A DNA stretch of 64,000 nucleotides from Oscheius dolichura (Eukaryota; Nematoda; Chromadorea; Rhabditida; Rhabditidae): positions 10,788,001 through 10,852,000 of the forward strand of contig OW051497.1 of the NCBI GenBank assembly GCA_932521035.1. Reading direction: 5' to 3'. Below, one piece after another: positions 54,406-64,000 of this stretch; position 1 is the stretch's first letter; each line of letters starts with the position of its first letter. The notes beneath the pieces were generated by a model, which saw only the letters and a program-made list of their open reading frames with translations, did no database searches and had not been told where the DNA came from. The translations under genes were made by a program, and so were the position numbers.

Positions 54406-57400
54406 TTTAAAGAGGGTGGAATCAGACAGTGCGAGCGATAAGAGATGCGGAAGCTCGCTCCGTTCTCTCTTTTAGATGATGACGGCCCGTTATCCGGATC
54501 GACCGCTTGGAAGATGTTTGCTCTTTTGTTTGGAAAAGGTAAAATGGAGAAAACTTGGCCAAGGGCATGAAATAGTTTACTCGTAATATGAAGTGAATTA
54601 GGAAGGTTCACCTGCTTAATACAAAACTGTCTGGATTTAGTTCTACATGGACTGATGAATGACTGCCGCCCCTAGAGTTACCATTGCTGTAATCTACAGA
54701 TTTGGCGTCTAACAAGGGAACCTCTGTAAAGGGGGTTTCTGTTTTAATCGTTTATGCTTCTCATTTTTAGTCACAATTGATCGGTTTCACAATCAGGCAT
54801 CTCCCGATCACGGGAAAGCCGGACTTGGGGTCATAAATGACCGTTTTCGACCCGTTCGTTACTTAACGTGCGTGGTTCTAGCTCATTGTTGGTTTGATGG
54901 AATACCGCCCTGAAATTCGTACAATCTCATACGATTAGGTCCTAAGCGCCTGGAGGTCATTGCGTCCGTTTCAGGTTTGCTTCAGTTGCCCCTCTAGGGC
55001 AGCTGAAAAACAATATGACTAGCCTCGTTAGCCTCTCTTTACCAGACGATCTCTATATCCCGACCAGCTAAAAACCATCTCATGCATTGGGATTAGGGTC
55101 AATCCCATCTTTTGGAAAGTTGACTCATAGAGATGACAACGGATAGATTTCAACTGGCCTTTATGGCTGTACTTCTGCTGGCAACATCGGCTCGTTTGTC
55201 TCTGTACCCTCCCGATCGGCCATACTGTTTTGCATTCTGGGATGGGCCACCCGCAGGCTGAAAATTGTGTCAGTTCGAATATGCGCCAGCGCATTTCAAG
55301 GTCTCATCCCTTTAACAGCCCCCAATGACTCCGTTTCTGTCAACGATTCGCAAACACTCTTCTTATAGTCGTATTATATCTTTTGGTCGGTCGGGAGCTG
55401 TCCTGTGAAAGGTCTGTCTCTGTTTGACTGAGAGTTCATAAGAGCCACGGCGGCCACTTACTGTATTGAGCAATCCAGTAACCCTACAGTTTTGGACATT
55501 CCTTCCAGTCGTGCATGTCCTAACTACACTGTTCTTTCCAATGCTGAAGTCACCTTTTAACGGGGGGTGCAGCCCATAGACCGAAAACGGTTTCGGTTTA
55601 TTGGCACATCTCCAAATGGAATTCGGTTTATTGGCACACTTTTTGGTCTATGAGCACATTTTCGTGATTTTCTTTCTTTTGCGACTGTTTTGCTGTTATT
55701 TGTGTGATTTTAAGCATATTTGGGCACTAATTTCGGCTTGTAGAGCGGATGCACGCGTACATTCGTCAACATATTCCCTTATTTTAACCTCCGCGCCTTC
55801 TCTATGTTTTAGGAGGGTTAATAGCACGTTATCCATTTATTCACTCTAGTATGGAGAATTGATCCTAGTATTACTAGTTCTGGGGAGATAGCGCTGACAC
55901 TGCTCCTCGGCGGGTGTCCCATACGGTTCTTCCCTCCATTCAAAGGGGAGGCCATCGGTCAGAAACCTAATTCACAAACCGAACACTATGCTAGGCTGCC
56001 ATTTTTACCTTTTTTTTGACAGTCTTAAATAATTAAAATAGCCGCCCCGAACACGTTCTCTGTCAGCCTGTTATTATTCAATCCAGTAACACCCTCGACT
56101 TGCCCTTGTCAATTAAGGTCGAGGATCGCTTCAAAGGAGCCACTCTCGCTACGGTCTCGGCAGTCATTATGCCGTCTCTTTTCTAAATTAGAGGTCCTCT
56201 TTCCATTTCAAATCCCAGATATATCCAGCCAAGCTTATCGATTTGCCCCAGGGCTAATCTTTTCCAATTCCACCTGTAATTAGCATAAAAGCGCGTACCA
56301 GCCGGCTGCGAGGAAGCAGGACACATCCGCCGGCTCCATTGAAGCGATTCCTCCCCTGGCTGGTGTTATTCGCCTTTCTTATAAACAGACCTTCAACTTG
56401 GCGTTGGAAAGGAGAGCTTTGTTCGATAAACAAGTTTACTATTCATTTGCGATTCTCTACCTTTTATGGTAAACCTCCCCAACTGTTATTCTTGCTTCCC
56501 TACCTTTTAAACTCTGCTTTTCTAAAAGCTGATCTCTTGATTCAAGTAAATAAAGTCATAAATGCCTGAGGAAATCATTGCGAAAGTAGAAGGGCGGCTG
56601 CCGCGTTACCCTGGAAACGGCGTATTGTTGCGGTCACTCCATTATGCAACGCCAGTGGTCACAACAAGCGGTTCTGCTCATTATGACAGATCGAGACTCC
56701 ATTGATCCCCACCTGCTACCAGCTTCTCTGTTTCCACATGGTTGACTCTTTTTGTTTTCGTCCTATCGTTCTCTTTCATCTGTTGTCTCTAATACGCCCC
56801 TTTGGGAAAGTTTCTACCGTTCATGCAAATCAAGCGCCGATCAGGGTCAGCTGGCAGATTTCCGTCCAGAACCTTATCTGATTGCATCGATCGTTCTCGC
56901 TCACTTTTATGTCGCCTGCGCGAGATGGAGTGAGTGGATCAGTCATGCCGCTAACCACCTGTTGTCCTCTTACTGTCAAGAAGAAGACGAGGAGCGAGAA
57001 AAGAAAACGCTTTTCATTTCTCTCAGATGGTTCACAAACGGGGGAGGGCGCTTTCGATCAACGACAAAGGTCGCATTCCAGTTGGGGAGGAACAGGTCGC
57101 CGCATCACTCACCTCCTTTCGTATCACAGACAAAGTCAAAACTGTTTTCACATAAATAACAACACTACTAAACGTATTTACCTTCCATTCCTTTTTTAAT
57201 TAACATGGGGGCCATTTCAGCTTTCGCAATCGCCAATTTGACTCAGGATACTGTAGCCACTGCCTTGTTTGCCCTTCTGGGGAATCAATGTTCCTCTCCT
57301 CGTGATATCCGTTCCCCTCTCCATGTCTTTGTAAAGAAATCGTTTATTTCCTGAATTGCCTCCTTCCCAGAGCACTTACGCCATATTTGTCAAACGAGCC

Positions 57401-58184
57401 CAGCTTCTTTCTCATTATTCATTCTTGGTATTCTCTTTTCTTCTATAGAAATATCACCATTTTGAGTTGAAATGGTAATGTGCTTCCTCTTTCAACATTG
57501 GCTTTTTACTGTGACCCTACACTGTCTCGCGCACCCGGCGCAGCTATTATCGGATGGTGTCGGTAAAAAGTAAACAGGCATCTACAGAGACCTCCCTTCT
57601 TCCTTTTCTATTTTTGTAGGCGTCATTTTTTTAGCAGCATTTGAATAAGAACCTGCTTCTTCCGCCACCTGGGGTTCATCGCCTTTTCCTATTTCGCGTT
57701 AGCCATAAACTTTCCCATTCAATCGGAAAAGCTGGATCACTTAGCCCCCTTTCACAAGGGGATCAATATTCCTGAAGCCATTGTTGTGTGACTCAACCTG
57801 GATTGGCATTGGTTGCCCGCAGGTCGGCAACTCGTGGTTAGGGAGAAGGTGGAAGCCGTTTCAAGGTCTGTGCACCTGCGTCTCGCTATTTCTGTACGCT
57901 CTCTTTCAAAAGAATGACCATTATCTGTCGTCCCCGAGGACATCTCCTCCACAACCCGCCAGATTTCAAATCAACCTCTTTTTTCCTGTTTCTACCTCTC
58001 TCTCTCTCCGCGTGTCTCTATATTCCTGGACATGTCATAATGTCCGAATAGTCAATCAACCGGTTCCACATCATATGCTGGTCAGGTCTTTAAAATTACT
58101 CACACGTGTCAACACTGTTTTCCTCTCATTTCTTTTCCTTATTTACCCCCTTTTCTTACTATACAACCTTGATTTTCAGGGGGT
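54406..58184. other. Gene-poor interval
   Basis: About 3.8 kb without a supported gene. It contains the second 80-bp repeat copy (54891-54970) and a duplicated TTCGGTTTATTGGCACA (about 55592 and 55622). A plus ORF of 135 codons (56752-57159) has no splice context or family match. The interval ends with a TTTTCAG acceptor (58179) before the Clc-like gene. Confidence 0.4.
54891..54970 (+). repeat. Approximately 80-bp repeat, copy b
   Basis: Second copy of 51694-51775, with ATTCGTACAATCTCATACG and GGTCCTAAGCGCCTGGAGG unchanged. Confidence 0.85.
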
Positions 58185-59676
58185 ATGGGGAGTTCTATAG
58201 TCCAGAAAGGACTACTAGCGCTCTCTATAGTCTTCATTATAGCTGGTCTTTGTCTCACCATTGGAGGAGCTTTCTCTCCCGCTTGGCAGGTAATACTTTC
58301 ATTATTAAATTTTACTGACTTCTCTTCTTTAGGTGGTCGATATCAGGGAATTCCGAGCAGAACATCAGCACGGGCTCTGGTGGGACTGCATCCGGGCTGA
58401 GAAGCATGTAGTAGCTGTTGGTGACTTCTATGATGAGACACCTCTTCACTGTATGTACAAGGTAGGCAATAGGATTAACATTAGATTAACTCATGTTGTT
58501 AATTACCCTATAAATTCTTTTACAGTTCGATAACTCCGCTGAAATGGTTATCGAGAACACATTGAACAACATCGACGAAGATGGAGCAGCTGGAGAGAGC
58601 GAGCACCATCGTTTCTGGGGCAAGGACTCCTTTTTTAAAGATCTACTCCTTCTTTTCAGCCTGGCATAAGGCCATTTTGTTCTTCATCATCACCTCCCAA
58701 TTCCTGGCCTTCGTCAGTATCTGTACTGGTTGTTGTGCTCCCTGTTTTGCCCCGACTGCCTTCGCCTTTACTGGATCTCTTTTCTTAGCCAGTGAGTTCT
58801 TTGTCGCCCCCATCGAGCTAATTATTCTCATAGTGCTGCTGTCACTCGTAGCCGATGGAGTGTTCTTTTTGGCTGCGAACCGAGTTGACAACCGATTTGT
58901 GCAGGGAATGGTCGGAACATATGAGGTAATTAGAAGTATAAGAAACCGACTCATGTGATCCTTTCAGCAACACATTGGTTATGCGTTCTATCTGCATTTG
59001 ATGGGAACCGTCTGCTGGATAATTGGATTCATTATATGTTTACTGACCACCTATAAATTCATCACGGGTCGTGAAGACACCCAGAGGTAGCGATTGATAG
59101 AGGATTCTCGTGGTGGTGTGCATGTCCTGTAGCTAGAGAGGCACAGCTTCTTTTGTTCATTCGTCCCTCTATCCTTTCTTTTCAAAAGTAGACCGTACTA
59201 GTCGGTAGAGATAGTGCACCTCTTCCCTGCCGGATATGCGCATCCCCCTCTACTGCTTTCTACCGCTATTCCTCTGTTTTAGCAAGGAAAACCTGTTCAG
59301 CTGGCAGGCGCAACGCACCTCCGCCACCCCACTCAACGTGTAATTTTCTTCTTTCCTTTATTACTTTGGGAGGAACAGATGCAATTTGTTTCGTTTGTAG
59401 TCCAGAACCAGACAGAGTAAAAAAACAAATCTATTCCTTCCCTTTTTTCAAGTTTTTTTCTACTAACACGTGCAGTCCTATTAACCCTCCTTTCACGTGA
59501 AAGTTCACTTCCGTTTATGGAGGAAATCATTTTCTTTCAGAGCTGATCTCCAATTCCGACAAGAGCCACTCCTGGAGAAGTACCCTGGAGGAGGATATCC
59601 TTATCGTAACAGTCCCCAAACAACGCAACAATATCGTCCAGCCATTATCCCCAACTACAGGGAAACTTCTGCATGA
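58185..59676 (+). CDS. clc: Clc-like (claudin-like) four-TM membrane protein
   Basis: Seven exons (58185-58289, 58333-58461, 58526-58619, 58660-58791, 58834-58925, 58968-59086, 59541-59676) give 268 residues. TM1 is LALSIVFIIAGLCLTIGG. The first extracellular loop has FSPAWQVVDIREF, AEHQHGLWWDCIRAE and LHCMYKFD, the W...W..C...C pattern of claudin/PMP22-type proteins and the signature of the nematode Clc-like family. Three further TM segments follow (FFIITSQFLAFVS, a TM3 ending FFLAANRVDNRF, and LHLMGTVCWIIGFIICLL). A cytosolic Pro/Tyr/Gln-rich tail completes it. It is likely a cell-junction or epithelial protein. The intron after HHRFW starts with GC (58620). A 42-nt in-frame segment (58792-58833) can be an intron or coding; removing it gives a normal TM3 length. 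GATTTTCAG precedes the ATG by 5 nt. Confidence 0.85.
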
Positions 59677-62295
59677 CCATGCATTGCCACATAACGTTCT
59701 CACTTATTTCCTCCCCCGACTCAACCGGTCTCAGGCTTAATAAATCTTCTACTATTTGGTGCGAGGTGTCTAGGCGTTAGCAGGAAGGTTATACGGGTTA
59801 GAGCACATATGACGTAGGCTGGCCGTTAAAAGAGAAAACTGAAGTTTTTTCAAGAACTTCTGACGTTAGCCAGTTTAAAGCGGGCCTGACTTCTGTCTTT
59901 TATCTGATACTACAGTAAACCTAAATTGTTAAAAAGTAGAGGTACTGCTCCATTCAACAGAAATATGTCAAGGATATCCTTATAACACGAGGAGATGCTT
60001 CTCCCTCCGGTCAACAACTCCAGTATAGTAGGAACGCCGGTTGTGCCTCTTAAAATACACCTAATCTCTTTCTGAAGCTCCTCATCTTGGCCACTTCCTG
60101 AACCAAAAGTGGGCAACATAACTTCCACTTTTAATTGCTCTCCACTCCCCCACCTTTCCTAACCCTAACGAGTTATGTCTCCGGCCAAAAGAGGAACAAC
60201 CATCAGCTCTCCCTTTTTTTTCTATTTTCCATGGCAATCGGAACTGTTGCAGCAATTTCCGGGAGCCTATGTCCAAGACATTAGTCATAATTGCCGGAGA
60301 TAGTACTTTTTATGGAACCTGAGCCAGAGAGGCTGAGCAGCTGAAGAGCGCCTGCTTTGTTTGTCATGAATCGCGTCAATCACCCACCCTGCTCAAGCTC
60401 TTCTCATGACACTCCTGTCAACCTGAATCAAGTCAAGACCTTCTTCCCGTGTCCCGGAAGCACGCCAGAAGGCAGTAGCCGTTCGGGAGGCGGATTGTCA
60501 TCAAGCAGCTGAAAGCACTAACTTGCCGAGATTGGCGCTTCAAAAACTTTATAGCACACGTGGGCCAAGGTGCTCTTTTCTATGCCACCATTTTGCTGCC
60601 ATCGTTCAGTGAGCGTGTCCTGGCCATTAATCTCATTATATCGCTGGAACAGACACCTCCAATTCCATAACTCCCTTTCTTTTTTAAATGGCTCTACTCC
60701 ACACGCTGAACGTCTCCTTCAACCCGTAACCCCTCCTCTCTACCTGCTTCGATTAGCTTCACATCCGCTCGGGCCGGAAATTACCTGAAGCTCTATCTCC
60801 TGACTTCAATCCAAATAATTATGGGGATGCCATTCTGATCAGCTAAATTCCACGAGTTTCGTTGCTCTGGTCAATGCTAATTCCACCCATTGACCAGCGA
60901 CTCAATCTGTTCTTCAACCTTTCACCGTAGGGGGTAAACATATCCATGAAGTTTATCCCCTTAAAAGGTCCAGGAACTTTCAAACGCTTCCTGTGCTTCC
61001 GGAAACCAGGGTGCACTAGGGAGTTCAGATGGTGCGACTCCGCCTCCTTGAAGTCTCTAACCTTTCTCCTCTCTCCTCTGCTCATAACCATACTATCAAT
61101 TTCTATTTCAATCAGTTCCTAATATACTAATGGCGTCAGATGTTAGCGCTGTCAAATATAATCTCAGTTGCTAATTTGGTAAGCAGTTAGTGCATACATT
61201 TAGAGAGAAAGTAACGCAAAACACATTAGAATGTACGTGCTTAGGAGGTCTCAGGGATACTTCTCTCTATTTATTTTAGGAGCTCGTCGTCCGTTTCCGT
61301 ACCGTTTTCCTTTATTCAACCCAAAAAGGTGTTCGGCGTGGCACTCCCATTTTTAGGCGCATCTGACCCTTATGGTCCGTCGCATCCCTCCGCTCCAATT
61401 CGTTAAAACTTTGAACTTGTAAACATGCCTTCCGAGCCGAGTTAAACCTTTATCCTTGTCGTGAAAATCTCCTCAGCTGCCTTTATTGCAGCTCCGCCTC
61501 TTTATACCTCGTCCTTTGAAAAGCCGTCTCCTTCTCTCCCCTACTACTTTTTCTTATTAGATATTTCTACCGTATAAGTAATGAGCCAGCCAATCTTTGG
61601 AATGCATTGCCGGTCAAGTAAAAGGTTCAGAGAGCATCCTCTTTTCTTCCACGTGTGTAGAGATTTAAGCGTGTTTCTGACGTGGGAAGAACAGAATTTT
61701 CATGACTTTACTTGTATCGCCAGCTCTTAGTTGGCAGCTCTTTGAGTCAGACACTAGGAGTACTTTCTCTCACCCTCTGATCCTAATTACTTGTGAAGTG
61801 AGGGTCGATAAATACATTACCACCTAGATCGACCCGAAAAGTGCTTGACAAACTCTTCCATATTACAATTTTTCCCTCTTAGCAACTTTCAACTTCCTCG
61901 TCTCTGCAAATAATTGATTTGCACGCTAAAATTAGCATATTTATCCTGTTAAATGTAGGCTTCCTTATAAAAAGTTAATGCAGAACATCCGCTTTATCCT
62001 CGTCCGGGGCACCTTCCTCAGGCATTCTGCTGACATCACGAGTTTATTTATTAGTACGTCACATTTTAACGGGGACCAAATACAGTGTGCTTTCATCTTT
62101 CGGTCTGGCTTCCCCCACCTTATAAATCCTTTTTTTAAATCGTGATGGGATAAGGTCGGAGTCCGCGCGTATCATTGCATTTCCTTCAAATCGTCGACCC
62201 CACATCCGCCTTTGCACATTGGCTCCTAACGACACCTGACATCGGCAGTCTCTTTCATTCTTCTCTCCTACTCCTTAATCATCTATTTTTAGGCC
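59677..62295. other. Gene-poor interval
   Basis: 3' UTR of the Clc-like gene (AATAAA near 59738), then about 2.5 kb with short non-overlapping ORFs and no coherent exon set. It ends with ATCTATTTTTAG (62281-62292), the likely trans-splice acceptor of the ion-channel gene. Confidence 0.4.
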
Positions 62296-64000
62296 ATGTG
62301 GTGGACATTATTCGTCTTATCCGGAGTTTGTTCAGTATATATAGACAAAGATTATAATGTCTCGGCAGATGAGGAGGACTACGTGCCGCCGAGGAAGCGA
62401 AACTGTAGCCGAGATACACAAATCATTGATAAATTACTGAATGGCACAGGATATAACAAATTTCGAATACCACGTGAGTTATACCACTTCAAGGGCGAAC
62501 GCGCTCGGAACAGAGACAATTCTAATCTCTTAGTCCCTCCGATTAGGTAGCAAGTGTTTTCGAACAACCCGCGAAAAAGGACCACGGAATGGTAGTTTGT
62601 CATGCGTAAAACACGTATCAGCTAATGCTTTCAACGTTCATCCTAAGAATAATAATATTTTCCGGACAGGACCTTAGAGAGAAACCTTCTAGGGTATATT
62701 GCTCTCACACGTAGTTATTTATCACTTCGCATAACAAATTTAATAGTCCTTTAAACACATCAAAAACACAGGAAAATAATTATAGATCACAAATTGCTCT
62801 CGCTTTCTCTCTCTCTCGTTATTTACTACGATCCCCTTCCAATTATTCAGTAACCGCCTGATAAGCACGAGCCCCAAATAGTGCGTCTACCATATTAGGG
62901 AAATGTGCATTAGAGAGAGTATCCCCGTGTGATCATAAGAAAGCAAAGATCCTTTATTTTCCTTCGAATTAATCGGTTATAATTTATCCATTTTAGGAGA
63001 TGAAGGCGTCCGGGTGACCGTCGAGTTTTGGATTCAGGCGATCACTTCCATTAACGAGATCACTAATGATTTCGAGGTCCGGAAACGTCCTTCCTTATAT
63101 TATAAAACGTTTCAGATGGATATTTACATCAACGAGATGTGGGTAGATCCGGCGCTCAATTTCGAGACATTGAATCCATGTAAAGAGAATCTCTCGTTGT
63201 CTCATCAAGTCCTAGACAGACTGTGGACACCTAATTCCTGCTTTGTCAATTCCAAGCAGGCGGAAATACATGATTCCCCATTCAAGTGAGACTATTCCGC
63301 ATCAAAAAGGAACTAATTACTTTTTAGAAATGTCTTCCTGATGCTATATCCAAACGGAACTGTTTGGGTGAACTATGTGAGTTTTGGCCGTGAGGTATGG
63401 CTAGACAGATATATTGCTTTTCAGCGTGTCAATGTCAAAGGTCCGTGCTCAATGTCGCTAGAGCTTTTTCCACTGGATATTCAAGAATGTTCTTTAATCT
63501 ACGAAAGGTAAGTAGTTTTGGCCAGGAGGTGGTGGCATTGCAGCATCCTACTCGATTAGAATTAGGGGGCCAACTACATAGAGTCGACTTTTGGCCATTG
63601 GTCACCAAATAACCTGCAAATGAATTTTCAGCTTTAACTACAACCAGCAAGAAGTGCAAATGAGATGGTCAAATAAGGATCCCTCTCCGGTAACTACCAT
63701 GGCTCCCATTGTGCTTCCAGACTTCGATCTGATAAAGATTAAACCTACCTGGGTCACAGAGGTAGGGAATCGCAAAACTTGAGAAGGGTCATTGATAGAG
63801 ACAGGATATCGAACAAAAAGGGGAGATACTGTCATTAAAAAGAGTGTTTCAGCCATATCCAGCGGGAATGTGGGACGAACTTCATGTCAGGCTAACCTTT
63901 GAGAGGAGATACATTTGGTACTTCATGCAGGCTTATCTTCCCACTTATCTAACAATATTCATCAGGTAGATTCATCATAAATAATGTTTATTAATACTCT
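62296..64000 (+). CDS. Cys-loop ligand-gated ion channel subunit (5' part, runs off the window)
   Basis: Seven exons are visible (62296-62473, 62997-63076, 63116-63285, 63328-63376, 63425-63507, 63632-63761, 63853-63965), all in phase, ending in TM1 at the right edge. A signal peptide ([17 protein letters not shown]) is followed by an acidic spacer. The ligand-binding domain reads [43 protein letters not shown] and [15 protein letters not shown]. The Cys loop is [15 protein letters not shown], with exactly 13 residues between the cysteines, as in anion-type receptors. Then [16 protein letters not shown] leads into [16 protein letters not shown] (TM1 start). It resembles nematode LGC/EXP-1/GLC-like amine-, GABA- or glutamate-gated subunits; TM2, which decides ion selectivity, lies outside the window. 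Intron 1 is 523 nt, long for this region. Confidence 0.85.

Noticed and set aside
56752-57159. 135-codon plus-strand ORF
   Set aside because: No recognisable domain, no splice signals or poly(A) context; protein composition looks random.
1-64000. CRISPR arrays, bacterial operons or riboswitches
   Set aside because: No regularly spaced repeats or bacterial signals; splice-interrupted genes show this is eukaryotic DNA.

Overview
The window is a eukaryotic, almost certainly nematode, genomic segment. Four things point that way. Nearly all introns are tiny (about 35-50 nt) with GT...TTTCAG or TTTTAG ends. Several start codons follow a pyrimidine-rich AG that looks like a spliced-leader acceptor (before positions 1572(-), 5537, 15581, 17134, 20320, 33599, 40363, 58185 and 62296). 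Two genes resemble the nematode Srh serpentine chemoreceptors, and others belong to families expanded or typical in nematodes (patched-related, Clc-like, divergent nuclear receptors). Protein products below come from my own manual exon joining; no search was run.

Layout. 0-12 kb is gene dense: the 3' end of an unknown gene; mitochondrial ribosomal protein mL39 (minus); a type II polypeptide GalNAc-transferase with a lectin tail (plus); DGAT1 (plus); and a patched-related sterol-sensing-domain protein (minus) whose ATG overlaps the stop of an unassigned upstream gene. 13.5-18.5 kb carries a retinol-dehydrogenase-like SDR with a substituted catalytic Tyr. It is followed by two tandem Srh-like chemoreceptors that were duplicated together with the SDR 3' end, plus a third decayed copy. 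20.3-23.8 kb holds two nuclear hormone receptors in tail-to-tail orientation, with a perfect hairpin between them.

24.7-29.6 kb is a repeat-rich block with several duplicated segments and short acidic or basic multi-exon genes of unknown function. 29.6-31.9 kb (minus) encodes a secreted low-complexity protein. One of its introns holds an approximately 790 bp fold-back element with internal Pol III-like boxes. 33.6-35.8 kb has two related serpentine receptors, the second lacking about two transmembrane segments. 40.4-41.7 kb is a neuropeptide-type rhodopsin GPCR. 43.5-46.6 kb (minus) is an unidentified Pro/Arg-rich multi-exon gene. 49-51.6 kb carries a lysosomal acid-lipase-like gene and a small secreted protein. 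53.5-54.4 kb (minus) is a mucin-linker C-type lectin, 58.2-59.7 kb a Clc-like (claudin-like) membrane protein, and 62.3 kb to the right edge the 5' half of a Cys-loop ligand-gated channel.

The genes do not form one pathway. Lipid metabolism (DGAT1, lipase, PTR), chemosensation (four serpentine receptors), neuronal signalling (neuropeptide GPCR, Cys-loop channel) and secretion or matrix (GalNAc-T, lectin, secreted proteins) are mixed. Large gene-poor intervals (about 36-40, 46.7-49, 54.4-58.1 and 59.7-62.3 kb) show no convincing coding sequence.
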